DNA of 64,000 bases. It comes from Owenia fusiformis. Its lineage: Eukaryota; Annelida; Polychaeta; Sabellida; Oweniidae. Made by a program: the position numbers and the translations under genes. Positions 21,201-30,000 of this stretch are shown in pieces. The stretch spans positions 24,183,985 to 24,247,984 of the forward strand of contig CAIIXF020000004.1 in assembly GCA_903813345.2 (NCBI GenBank). Direction: 5' to 3'. Numbering within the stretch: position 1 is the stretch's first letter; every line of letters starts with the position of its first letter. The notes under the pieces were generated by a model that ran no database searches, was not told the DNA's origin, and worked only from the letters and a program-made list of their open reading frames with translations.

Positions 21201-23339
21201 ATTCCTACCAATACCTACTGTATATCTAAAGAATTTACTGACTTTGAAACACCATGTTACGTATAAGCCATTGCTTCTTATGAAAAGATAGAGCTATGCA
21301 ACTAATGACGAATAATATCAGATAAGTTATAAAATGAAGGATTTATAAACACTCTACAAGTGTTCTGCGAAATCTCTATGTATTCACAAAGTGTCATTTC
21401 AATGCTAAAAGGATGTCTCAAGTGGGAGACAGCTAAGTAAATATGCATATATTCATAGACTATAGACCAACGTTTAATTGTTGCAATTGGGAACTATAAC
21501 ATGACATACTGTAATCAAGCATGAACCATCGTTTATTTATTTCCTAGAACCAGGCTGTGGCATATGGGGAAAGTGGATGGATGTTCCTGGAAAATGTAAT
21601 CCACCAGCAGATTGTACACCACTTGTTCCAGTGGGTAAGAAACGACAGACATGTGTCATCACGACATACAAATGCCAAGTAGTAAGGCAGTGTACACCAT
21701 GCGTAGATGCACTTGTATATGCGGTTCATGTTATTCAGTGCTTGGTAAAATGTCACATATTTAAGTCCATGTACACACACGAACAAAGACGGTTGACACA
21801 TATATTAAGAACACGCATCAAATACAAATATACTTTGGAACCAAACAATTTTCATTTACCGAACAATCATAGAGTCTAAAATAGCACGGACATATAGTGA
21901 CTTGCCCCACATAATTAATTACATGTACTTTCGCATAAAATCACTTGGGGTAAGTCACGTGACTTACCCCACATAAATGACACATGCATGTAGCATAAAA
22001 CCATTCGGTAAATCACGTGACCAGTGACGTTGAAATTATTTCAAAATGAATGAAACAAGAGAGGAAAAAGAATTTGAACAAGATTCATATTCACAATTTA
22101 GAGAGGAAATTGACGAGTTATTAGATCATTGAAGCATGAGGCTACACGCGATCCTTTCTTAATAGAAGATACATGTACATGTTCGCAATTGGAGAATCAC
22201 ACCAAAGCTCTTGAATATATAGATAGCGCAGTCACGTGACTTACCCCACATCAAAACAGTGAACTATTACATTAGGACAGTATTCCTATAGCTGTTCGAT
22301 AAAAATAAAAAATATGTCCACATTTATCTCATTCGTCCATTTAAATGGCATTGCATGGGTAATAGACACTTAAACCACACTTAAGTAGCAACACAATAGA
22401 ATGAACGGTGCTTTATTTTTAAGAATATCCAGCTAAAAAAAGAGCAGTGTATTATTTTTCTATTGTTTTTTAAGAGTCTACACTTGGCTTTTGCTAGCCA
22501 AAACCAGTGTGGCATAAAAGACAATTGACTGTCACATGCAATGCACTTACGCTTAACTAATTATACCATATCCACGCCTTCAATAGTTGAAAAACGTTAA
22601 ACTGTACATGCCATGTTAAATGCACTGCACTCAAGCTGGGCTAATTACAGCCACTCACTTCTTAATAAGCTTACCCAAGTCAATACAAAAAAAAGAAATT
22701 CAATTTTTTTTAAATTGGATCTTTTGGTTCAATTTTGGGTTTAAGGAGAAAAAATTGTTTTGTCTAATACTAAGACTCGTTGTTTATCCCTAACATAAAA
22801 ACAGAATGAAGCCAACTCTATAAAATATAAGCTAATTTTCATTGATTTCCTATTACACGATGAATTATTTGTAGGTCCAAAGCCAACAACAAAAAAACAG
22901 ACAACCCCAAAGAAGACAACCCCAAAGGCGACAACAACAAAACCAGCGACAACAACTAAAAAAGTAGAACAGTGTCCAAAATATACCTGGGGACTGTGGG
23001 GGCCCTGTGATCGTACGGATTGTGCACCTTTTCTTGACTTCCCTGGTTTTCCACAGAATATAGAAGGCAACAAACGACAAGCGCCTTTTGGTTGTAAAAG
23101 CGTAGAGATTACAACTTGTAAACGCATTAGCACGGGCTGCACTAACTGTGGCGGCAAAATTTGCTCTCTGGATCCGCAATTTGAAATAAAAAATTTGAAA
23201 TGCTGCCGTAAGAAAAAAACATTAAAAATTGAAAATAATTTGATTAATAACATAAACACTTTCATTGTTAAGTATATCATTTTTAAACGGTAAAATTTAT
23301 GCTTGACTAAATTTTTTTGTTTTTGTTTCAGAAATCTGA
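1..23339 (+). CDS. Gene A: secreted modular TSP1-type protein, 3' part (5' end outside window)
   Basis: This is the 3' part of a split gene paralogous to gene B. Readable exons in order: TSP1 (1-264 plus 5733-5744, interrupted), frameshifted TSP1 (5966-6147), TSP1 (6965-7192), TSP1 (7704-7940), 8-Cys CC module (8297-8500), 10-Cys module (11690-11911), duplicated fragments or copies (14128-14198, 14553-14756, 21548-21701), Thr/Lys-rich C-terminal 10-Cys module (22875-23207) and a terminal exon with the stop at 23337-23339. All intact internal exons are phase 1 at both ends, so damaged ones could be skipped without breaking the frame. By homology the product should be a secreted extracellular matrix, mucus or adhesive-type protein; that role is inferred. 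Whether the locus is still functional is unclear: one exon carries a 5.5 kb transposon, one is frameshifted and one has lost its donor. Confidence 0.7.
300..620. repeat. Subterminal repeat region of CACTA copy 1 (left)
   Basis: Short A/T-rich words containing GCATATA, TATGCAG and CAGAGACA recur in both orientations, interspersed with CAGTAATCAGCA units. Dense subterminal direct and inverted words are typical transposase-binding regions in CACTA elements; binding here is inferred. Confidence 0.6.
5160..5700. repeat. Subterminal repeat region of CACTA copy 1 (right)
   Basis: At least ten copies of TGCATAT or its complement ATATGCA occur within about 500 bp, several as the self-complementary ATATGCAGCTGCATAT (near 5582). 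The same array, inverted, is in copy 2 at 15540-15960. Confidence 0.7.
5733..5744 (+). CDS. 3' remainder of the interrupted gene A TSP1 exon
   Basis: After the second CTG of the target duplication, 12 bases continue the Pro-rich tail and end in AGAA|GTGAGTAACCAG, the donor context seen in gene B at 48160 and gene A at 6148. Joined conceptually to 1-264 the exon ends in phase 1, as its siblings do. Confidence 0.8.
5898..5936 (+). pseudogene. Truncated TSP1 exon 5' fragment
   Basis: After CAACACAG this stretch reads like the first 13 codons of a TSP1 exon (W-S-N-Y ... E-K-Y-G), but the leading Cys codon is lost and similarity stops at TACGGCAA. The intron tail upstream matches that at 7420-7484. 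It is an acceptor-proximal exon relic. Confidence 0.6.
5966..6147 (+). pseudogene. Gene A TSP1 exon, frameshifted
   Basis: Between AATAG and A|GTGAGT lies a short TSP1 exon (C-K-W-S-D-Y-G start; later frame: S-C-G-G-G, V-T-R-Y-R-Y-K, P-E-C-Y-G, K-T-Q-S-C-N-T-Q-P-C). Its length of 182 is not a multiple of three while all intact sibling exons are. The frame breaks at GGCACAAATGTTC (about 6001-6010), where siblings have two fewer or one more base. Inclusion would shift everything downstream, so it must be skipped or the allele is broken. It has no Pro-rich tail. Confidence 0.75.
6148..6964 (+). other. Gene A intron between TSP1 exons
   Basis: AT-rich, no coding signal seen. Bases 6786-6964 are repeated at 7528-7703 ahead of the next TSP1 exon, showing that exon plus upstream intron was duplicated as a unit. 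ACAGGGTGT near 6747 and its complement near 7362 may be ends of a small TIR element. Confidence 0.5.
6965..7192 (+). CDS. Gene A TSP1 exon
   Basis: The exon is 228 bases (76 codons), phase 1-1, bounded by CAACGCAG and A|GTAAGG. It shows a complete six-Cys TSP1 repeat: CRWSNYG, GTCSSRCGGG, the V-T-R-T-R-T-K strand, DPDCYGC, and TQSCNMQPC, then a short Pro-containing tail. An extra Cys after DCYG makes seven. It is the sister of the exon at 7704-7940. Confidence 0.85.
7485..7529 (+). pseudogene. Truncated TSP1 exon 5' fragment with nonsense codon
   Basis: After TTCAACACAG the sequence starts as a TSP1 exon, but the conserved Trp codon reads TAG and similarity ends after GGCAAATGTT, where a copy of intron sequence (match to 6786 onward) is fused. 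Confidence 0.65.
7704..7940 (+). CDS. Gene A TSP1 exon (tandem-duplication breakpoint exon)
   Basis: The exon is 237 bases (79 codons), phase 1-1, bounded by CAACACAG and CCTG|GTATCG. The TSP1 core is CRWRNYC, GPCSTACGGG, V-T-R-T-R-T-K, SNCYGSN, and CNNQPC, then His/Pro-rich residues. A Cys replaces Gly after the W-x-x-Y motif, and T-V-T-R-R-P replaces the usual T-Q-S before the fifth Cys. The large tandem duplication starts inside this exon (about 7870). Confidence 0.8.
8297..8500 (+). CDS. Gene A 8-Cys 'CxWGxW...CC' module exon
   Basis: The exon is 204 bases (68 codons), phase 1-1, bounded by TTATAAG and C|GTAAGT. It begins CQWGPWTRW, has single Cys in EPC, QRC, RRC and YC, GRC, and ends RPCC before a Pro-rich tail. 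The W-x-x-W start resembles TSP1 repeats, but the rest does not match the canonical pattern. It is the counterpart of the gene B modules at 50206-50981, one Cys shorter. I do not recognise a named family. Confidence 0.8.
9111..9118. repeat. 8-bp target-site duplication of hAT-like element
   Basis: GTAGAAAA here and at 10311-10318. The empty site in copy 2 (15367-15374) has one copy. Confidence 0.85.
9119..10310. mobile_element. hAT-like non-autonomous DNA transposon
   Basis: The element is 1192 bp with terminal inverted repeats starting TAGAGAAGGGTCGGT and continuing into ACGGTTCGGTTCG (one mismatch in about 29). It has 8-bp flanking duplications. TAGAG termini and 8-bp duplications are the hAT hallmark. 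No transposase frame is present. The paralogous site in copy 2 lacks it cleanly. Confidence 0.9.
10398..10405. other. Empty insertion site matching CACTA copy 2
   Basis: CTTGTTTTCAGAGGTGG is uninterrupted here, whereas in copy 2 the same sequence is split by the CACTA-like element with TCA duplicated. Confidence 0.85.
11690..11911 (+). CDS. Gene A 10-Cys module exon
   Basis: The exon is 222 bases (74 codons), phase 1-1, bounded by TTTCCTAG and ACAG|GTATGG. It starts GCGIWGKWMDVPG and has Cys in GKC, ADC, QTC, YKC, RQC, TPC, KGC, ending RQCC. The gene B counterpart is 53530-53787, which has a 12-codon insertion. It shares the W-x-x-W start and CC end with the other divergent modules. It is absent as a complete exon in duplication copy 2. 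Confidence 0.85.
11880..12345 (+). repeat. Minisatellite of a splice-donor edge (about 83-bp unit, 6 units)
   Basis: The last ~30 bases of the 10-Cys exon (AACAGAAGATCGC ... TGTTGCAAAACAG) plus the donor and about 50 bases of intron are repeated with starts near 11881, 11967, 12049, 12132, 12217 and 12298. A seventh, displaced unit lies near 12690-12775. Later units have decayed donor motifs (GATATAGTGG, GGTATGGTTG). Confidence 0.85.
12346..12690. mobile_element. Foldback insertion in the donor-edge array
   Basis: A block between array units 6 and 7 contains nested inverted repeats: outer arms 12585-12598 and 12670-12683 (AACGTCATTTCT / AGAAATGACGTT), inner 18-bp perfect arms 12608-12625 and 12643-12660, and a GGGCC-TTC-GGCCC tip. 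A second palindromic cluster (GGTCCATATGGACC) lies near 12450-12500. Probably a MITE or foldback element; family not recognised. Confidence 0.6.
13196..13215. promoter_or_regulatory. 20-bp perfect palindrome with TCACGTGA core
   Basis: GGTAA-GTCACGTGAC-TTACC reads identically on both strands. TCACGTGA is a known high-affinity E-box type for bHLH-Zip factors (MITF/TFE/USF group). Here it may equally be part of a repeat element, since 13200-13230 and 13683-13712 are inverted copies. Regulatory use is speculative. Confidence 0.45.
13641..13664. promoter_or_regulatory. 24-bp perfect palindrome with TCACGTGA core
   Basis: GGGGTAAG flanks the TCACGTGA core on one side and its complement on the other. 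The same 24 bp are preserved in duplication copy 2 at 21947-21970. Related sites sit near 13701 and 13926. Confidence 0.45.
14128..14198 (+). pseudogene. 3' fragment of the TSP1 exon created by the duplication
   Basis: Only the end of the exon (NNQPC plus the His/Pro tail and the donor CCTG|GTATCG) is present. The first five Cys and the acceptor are missing because the duplication breakpoint fell inside the exon. Confidence 0.85.
14553..14756 (+). CDS. Gene A 8-Cys module exon, duplicate
   Basis: This copy of 8297-8500 (204 bases) appears identical at the protein level, with intact acceptor and donor and phase 1-1. Retained in the mRNA it would add a second identical module. Confidence 0.75.
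15459..20257. mobile_element. CACTA-like non-autonomous DNA transposon, copy 2 (inverted)
   Basis: The element is 4799 bp, an inverted relative of 265-5729. Its ends are CACTGTATAAAATAACG and (reverse complement) CACTATATGAAATAG, flanked by a 3-bp TCA duplication (15456-15458 and 20258-20260). The uninterrupted site survives near 10398. No coding signal for a transposase was found. Confidence 0.88.
20258..21547 (+). other. Gene A intron (copy 2)
   Basis: Near-identical to 10401-11689 with scattered substitutions. No additional feature seen. Confidence 0.6.
21548..21701 (+). pseudogene. 10-Cys module exon truncated by deletion
   Basis: The first 51 codons match 11690-11843. Then, at a shared ATG, the sequence jumps to what is intron at 13396 in copy 1. 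The last Cys residues, the CC end, the donor and the minisatellite are all lost. An open frame continues for some 60 codons but has no donor in the right place. Confidence 0.85.
22434..22874 (+). other. Gene A intron before the C-terminal exon
   Basis: Unique AT-rich sequence downstream of the duplication. Nothing else recognised. Confidence 0.5.
22875..23207 (+). CDS. Gene A C-terminal Thr/Lys-rich linker plus 10-Cys module exon
   Basis: The exon is 333 bases (111 codons), phase 1-1, bounded by TTTGTAG and C|GTAAGA. About 30 residues of Pro/Thr/Lys repeats (T-T-K, T-T-P-K), a likely O-glycosylated spacer, precede a module starting C-P-K-Y-T-W-G-L-W-G-P-C, with Cys in TDC, GC, TTC, TGC, NC, IC and a final CC. 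It is orthologous in position to gene B 55043-55369. On the minus strand this region gives a longer open frame, which I treat as a shadow. Confidence 0.85.
23332..23339 (+). CDS. Gene A terminal exon and stop
   Basis: After TTTGTTTCAG, the phase-1 base completes Gln, then Ile and TGA, so the protein ends CCQI. Gene B ends in the same style (CCVP). The 3' UTR follows. Confidence 0.75.
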
Positions 23340-23429
23340 TGAACTTGAACACATTTCCAAACGCCAAACCTGAAACAGTGAAATACTAAACAATTATGAT
23401 CACCATATCTTATCTAAATTTGATTACAT

Positions 23430-23435
23430 AATAAA
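23430..23435 (+). terminator. Gene A polyadenylation signal
   Basis: AATAAA about 90 bases after the stop, followed within 30 bases by GATTGTTGCTGC. The gene B 3' UTR has the same arrangement. Confidence 0.75.
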
Positions 23436-23439
23436 GACC

Positions 23440-23791
23440 AATTGATTGTTGCTGCAAAAAAATGTGTTTGTATATTGTACAATTAAAACCTTACTTTCAT
23501 ATATTCGAAATTATCCCTTCTGGTCCTTGCTTACGGAATTGTATGATATCAGTCACGGATATGTAACAACCCCACCCCCATCCTTTGTTCAAGAAACAGC
23601 ATCACATTCTAAATCCGCAAAATCTATGACAGCATATCATACACTGAAAATCAAGTAAAAAATCATGGTCTGAAGGAGCCCAAATGGGAATGACCCATAA
23701 TTCAGCATAGTTTTAACAAGGTGGATACAGGCACGTACATCAGTACGTAGAGTTAGTACGTAGAATTAATAAGCAATATTTTTTAGTATAT
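23440..23791. other. Intergenic spacer between gene A and the gypsy element
   Basis: No gene seen. ACGTACATCAGTACGTAG near 23733-23750 is a short palindromic run. Confidence 0.4.
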
Positions 23792-24159
23792 TGTTATATT
23801 TACGTTATGAGATGTTGTTATATAAAATCCAACATAAAATGTTAAATGATGTTCCAATATTTATTAATGTTCAGGATAAATCCTACGCTAGTTGTAAAAG
23901 TTACATGTTGATATTATCCTGTTTGTTAGCTTAAAAGCCAACGGTTTTAAGTGTTAATTTAGAATTTCGATAGCAAGTTATGTATTTTTGAAGTTTAAAT
24001 CTAAATGATGTTTGTGTTGCTTAAACCAAGAATGTCCGAAAAAGTGATTCTGTACTGGAAAGATGCTATCTTAACCAGATTCAAAAGAATGTTAAGACCG
24101 CCTCTTTTCCATATAAGGAATGCTAACGAAAGTAACACTCTTAAAATTTGAACCATACA
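23792..24159 (-). repeat. Gypsy 3' LTR
   Basis: 368 bp, TG...CA ends, no difference seen from 32324-32691. Confidence 0.95.
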
Positions 24160-24176
24160 ATATGCCCCCTTCTAGT
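24160..24176 (-). promoter_or_regulatory. Polypurine tract of gypsy element
   Basis: On the minus strand AGAAGGGGGCATAT abuts the 3' LTR, the expected plus-strand primer position. Confidence 0.7.
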
Positions 24177-27095
24177 AAAATCTGATTTCCACATCAGATA
24201 AAATTAATTAAACAAGGAGTACAATAGTAATGTAAAAAGTGCAAAAATGTAGTTAAAATAAACCTTAATTTACATTGTGTTTTACAATAATTTTAAAAAT
24301 GAAAAATAACCATTTTTACTAAATCACAACTATACAATATGTTTTCTTCAAGTTAAAGTTAAAGTATGCTAATCATAGAAAATAGAAATACAGAGCAAAG
24401 ATAGATGGAACACTTTTACAGTTTATACGATAATAGATGTCTCTACTACAAAATACAACTAAACATATGATCATGTTCGTTACACAAAGTTAAAAATAGG
24501 ATTATAATGAAACCCTTGGCTCATGTTACCTTAGCAACACAAGTTACTCTCTCCAAAATAAAACTACATCAAACTTCCGTTCTCCAAAATTGGCCCTTCA
24601 CGAAGATAATCATATAACTAGAAATAAGTTTACATATAGTTAATGTGTTTCACCATAAAATCTATATCGTTTACAGATACACCTTAATAGTTTATCTGAA
24701 ACAAAACATCAGAAATATATACACGACAAACTAGTACACTATGTCATTCAACGACTATACGTCCCAGAGAGTGCTGTAATATTCCGTGTTTTTACAAATA
24801 ATGCATTCAAAAATATCATGTATTTTATATTAATACATTTTAAAATCATATGTACTTTAAATACTTTAAGTACATTTACAATTGATAGCTACATCTAGTG
24901 CTATATATTACATCACGGAAAATGCTCAACAATACGATGATACCATGAGAGTATTCCGAACAAACGGCGATATAAAAACACTGATATAAACATATCATAA
25001 AATGATGGTTTACAAATATGACATCTAACAATTATTACACAACCTGGCCTGGGCTGAAATTGGTATTATTCATAAATGAACCTCATATACGCGTATCAAA
25101 TAATAGCATCATGATCACAATAGTCATTGCATAAAAATACTATCAAAATAGTCTCCACTTATCAATAGTGGACAAAATAGCATTCAAGTAGTCTCCCAAG
25201 GGACTCTCCACTCATCAATAGTGGACAAAACAACAATATTAGCTATCCTGTCTCAGTCTTAAAATTGTTAAAACACATTAATTACATGTAAAATGATAAC
25301 ACAACATACATTGTACTAAATATAATAATGCTATATAATATCTGCATTGAGATACGAATTGAGAACCAATGAAAATAAATTCATTTGTAAATCAAAATTA
25401 ATTGCATGTTCACTACAGGTGACTGTTATTTCTGGGAGGAGCTACCAATGGTATCCAGACATGACACTCAGCTGATGCACAAGCAATGTTTACAATAAAC
25501 ACATGTTTATCAATTTAATTGACTGGTCAGATAACAAATAACATGTTATCCATAAACAAAATAATAAGTCTTAAAAATCATACAATTGCAGAACAATACA
25601 ACACAATTCTAAAAAGTTGTGATGTTTAAATGATTTGTTATTCTAATAACTGAGTCTTATCAGATGTTGTGTGTAAACACAAAATTAGTCAGTCTGGTCA
25701 ATGTCTTGCCTCACTCAAAATTAATTGAGATGATATCTTAACAGTTAAAGGGCTGGCTATTTCCCATCAGTGTCAGCTATCAAAATACTGCTATCCAGAG
25801 GTTGGCTATGCCTCATAGCAACAAGTCATATCGTAAACTAAACAAACAAAATGCATACAACACTCTAAAGTCAGATTTCAATTGATGAAAATAATGTATC
25901 ACTAGTCTGTGCGTACAAAGTGATCCATAAAATCCAGCTAACTTGTGAAATGTTTAACTTCCATAGTTACGCATTTAAAATTAACTGTTCAAAGATCAAA
26001 GACAAAAGATTTCTGAGTCATTAGAAAAAATGATGTGATTATATGATAAAATAGATTACCTCCCCTCTAGGACAAAATTAAAATAAAATTATTAATTATC
26101 CTGTCAACCACTGATCTAGTTATCTATGCGAGAATTATCATTATAATCAGAATCCTAAACAATTTCAAATAAACACTCCAGCAAACTTTCAAAATAGCTG
26201 CAGTTCTCAAAGTATCAAAGATTTCAAAGACTAATTGTATTTCTTCACTTACAGTAACAAACATTGAAAATTTATTAGCGTCACTTGTCAACATTTTAAA
26301 ACAAAAAGTTTGTTACAAATGATTTTAAACAAAGCATGCCTGTTTTATGTTACAAATATTTAGAAATTCAAAACTTTAAAGAATTTCTGGTCAAAACAGT
26401 ACATGTACACTATAAATAATGCAATCACCATAACTCTCAGTGTCTCGTATGACCTATTAATCATATGAAACAAAGAAAACTCTATGTACCAGTCTCAGAA
26501 AACATGTAATACAAATTCATGGTTCCGATTACATCAATATAATCATGACTCTCATATTAATTGATAAAATCAATAAATGAAATCTTTAGTTTTGACAACA
26601 AATTCTTTTAAAATATAAGAAGAGATAAGTTTTGATTGTGAAGAAAAACATATTTCCTCACTGGTTCTTTAATTAGTTGAAAGCGATATCCAACAAGTGA
26701 TACTGTTTCAAGAATTTTATCATATGCCTGAGGCTTTAAAATAAATTTCTCACAGCAATTTGCTCTCAAATGTAATTTCAAATGCAACACAAATCAAATG
26801 CAGAATATCATAAATGGTTATAGTTTCACTAATATATGATTATAATAGCTATAAAATAATTGTATATGCATGTGATATGATTTCCATGATGATCATTCAT
26901 TCATCATGATAAGTCAAAAACAACTCATAAAATCACACCTTATTGGCACTTTTAAAAAAAAGTTCACTTCACAAAGTGTTTATTAATATTAATGGGTGTC
27001 TCTGTACAATGTTTACAAGAAATCTGGTTCTTGTCATAAAACAATACACACAGTGTTTTAAATCCATTAACACCATGCTAACGCCCAGTATACTT
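24177..27095 (-). other. Long noncoding 3' region of the gypsy element
   Basis: About 2.9 kb between the pol stop and the polypurine tract, with no frame above about 60 codons and no envelope-like protein. A repeated hairpin word CCACT...AATAGTGG occurs at about 25157-25173 and 25209-25225. Confidence 0.7.
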
Positions 27096-30000
27096 TCAAC
27101 CAAATATTTCTTGTACAAGTATTTTGGGCATCCTATTTTTACCCCTTATTAGAATCTTATGGCTTTTCAAGTATTCTTTGCCATATGAATTCAAATTACT
27201 ATAAGGTTCCCATGTCCTGGCTGATATTGGAAATCCTTTCCAATGAATTAATAATTCAAGACCCTTTGAACTATTTGCATACCTGCCTCTAATTATTTTT
27301 TCAATCTCAAATAAATCGTCTTCTTGATCATCCACACTACTTTGATTTGAGTCAATTAGTGGACTTGAATTACAATTGTTTGTATTATTTTGAGATAACT
27401 GAGTTTGTTGTGAGTTTGTATTACTTTCAGTATCTCGAATTTCTGGTTTCTCATTCTCTAACCACAACTCATGACCTGGGTTTAACCTGTCAAAATGTAC
27501 TGGTTTCATTATTTTTGAATCACACAACCGCTTGATAATATAATTGGGACTTTCACCAACTTTTTCAACAATCACAAACGGCCCACAAAAATAATTAATG
27601 TCAAGTTTGTGATTTACATGTTTCTTTCTGTTAGGGTTCAGAAGATAGACAATTTGACCAGGTACATAATTATATACAACGGCTGATTTGTCATACCTAT
27701 CTTTCATCTTCTGCCTTGCTTTTTCAAGATTCTTATCTGCTAAGTTTCTTGCAAATGTCATGTTCTCAACAATGTCTCTTGTTGATTCTGTCAATAGCTC
27801 TGTCTGACTTAATAAAAGTTCATGATGAATAGGCAACAAAGGATCTCTGTTATATAATTGAAAATAGGGCGACAACTGAGATGACGCATTTGGCGTTATG
27901 TTATAACTAAAACAAATGTATGAAAGAATCGACTCCCAACTTGCTTGATTATTGTTTTCAATATACATAGAGATTCCGTTGTAAACAAATTCATTAATCC
28001 TCTCAGTTTGACCTACAGTTTGATGATGGTGAGCTGTACTGCATAATTTGTTTATATTCAAAACCTTGCAAACTTCTTTTACAACCTTTGATGTAAATGC
28101 GCTTCCTTGATCAGTTATAATTTCAAGTGGAAAGCTATGTTGTAAAATGAATTTCTCTACCAATAACTTTGCTGTTGTCTTAGCATCGATTGATTTACAA
28201 GGATAAGCTGCTAAATACTTTGAGTACCCATCAACTATTTGAAGTATATATTTGTTTTTATTTTGTTCCGACTCCTCAAAGGGACCCAAGTGATCACAAA
28301 ATACTTTGTGGAATGGAAATTTTGACACAATCGGTTCTAACTTTGCATGTTTGATTGGTCTAATATGTTTTCTCTTTGTACAGGATTCACAACCTAGCAC
28401 ATACTTTCTTACATCATTAAACATAGAGTGCCAATAAAATCTCTGCCTCAAAGTAGAATAGCATTTAGTTATTCCTACATGCCCCCCTCCTAATATATGT
28501 GTATGGTGTCTATGCAGCACCTGTGTTCTCAATTGTTTTGGAACAACTAATTGTAACACTAATCTCGAGTTTTTGTCACTTGATCCAGCAAAGATAAACA
28601 ATCTGTACAGCACATCGTCAAGGAGTACAAAATCTTGATTCTGGCGTGAAATTATGTTTGCTAACTTGTCATTGTTTAAAGGCAAACTTGAATCAGATAA
28701 ATAGTTTTTCATTGCTTTACAAAACTCATCACTGTCTTGTGCATTTATTAATTGATCTTTTCCAAAATCTGAGTAATGATTGTCTACCATTTCTTCGTAT
28801 TCATTTGGTATTTTCACTTTCTTGTTTCCAGTGAGATATGGTTCATTTTCAGAACTTAATATACACCTATCTTTCAAATCACTTTTTAAAGTGTTTAATG
28901 TGATATCTTTCTCAGACATTGTTTTGCATTCATTGACACAATTTAATTGCGTTTTCATTTCTCTGTCAGTCATGCAATTAAATGGCATTACTTTTTGTAA
29001 TTCATTGTTTGTTTGTTTTGTCTTCTCACTAGTCTTATCAGTTTGGTCTAACTTATCGTAAGGGATCCTTGACAAACAATCTACATGAGCCATGGATCGA
29101 CCTGGTTTGTATATAATTTGGTACTCAAACTCTTGCAAATACATTCCCCATCTCAATAGACGACCCCCTATGTCTTTTTTCTTTTTAAACAGACTTGTAA
29201 GTGGTTTGTGGTCAGTGTAAATGGTAAATTTTGATGATGCTAGAATTTGATGACATGATTTAACAGCGTCATATACTGCCAGACCCTCCAATTGTGTAAT
29301 TGGGTAATTTCTCTCGGCGGGTTTTAACTTTCTACCCCCATATTGAATCACTCTATCAATTCCATCTTGTTTTTGTTGCAAAATAAATGCAATTGATTCT
29401 GTACATGCATCAGTGTATAATTGATATGGAGCATTTGAATCTGGAAATGCTAGAATAGGTGCAGTTTTCAGATTACTTTTCAATTTCTCAAATGCATCTT
29501 GACATTCACTCGTCCAGATATATTCGTTTTGTTTAGACAAAATGTGATATAAGGGTTTAGCAATATGGCTGTAATTTAGAATACTTCTCCTATAGAAACC
29601 AGTCATACCCAAATAACGTTTCAATTCTGTGACGTTCTCTGGCCTGGGGAATTTCTCAATAAGTTTAATTTTGTTTTCATTTGGAGATATGCCCTTTTCT
29701 GAAATTACATACCCCAAATAATCTACCTCTGGCTTGCAAAATTCACACTTGGAACCTGACAATCTCAAATCTGCCTGTCTTAGCCTACCTAGAACAGTTG
29801 CTACGTCCCTAAGATGATCTTCAAAAGTTTCTGAGTACACAATTAAATCATCCTGATAACAGAGACATATCTTGTGTTGAATACCACTCATAGCCAAATC
29901 AATTGAGCGCTGAAGACCAGCTGAACTTGTCACTAAACCCATAGGAGCAACATTCCATTCATAAAGACCTTTATGACAAGTAAAGGCAGTTATGTGTTTA

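Larger units (their letters stand above)
14128..22433. repeat. Large tandem duplication, copy 2
   Basis: Head-to-tail copy of 7870-14127. It differs by an inserted CACTA-like element (15459-20257), absence of the hAT element (empty site about 15367) and a ~1.55 kb deletion after 21701. Confidence 0.9.

Noticed and set aside
22741-23367. 208-codon minus-strand frame
   Set aside because: Opposite the gene A C-terminal exon. Its composition (Val/Phe/Gly runs) mirrors the Thr/Lys repeats of the true exon.
24177-27095. Envelope gene of an endogenous retrovirus-like element
   Set aside because: No open frame longer than about 60 codons and no signal peptide or membrane-type frame in this interval.
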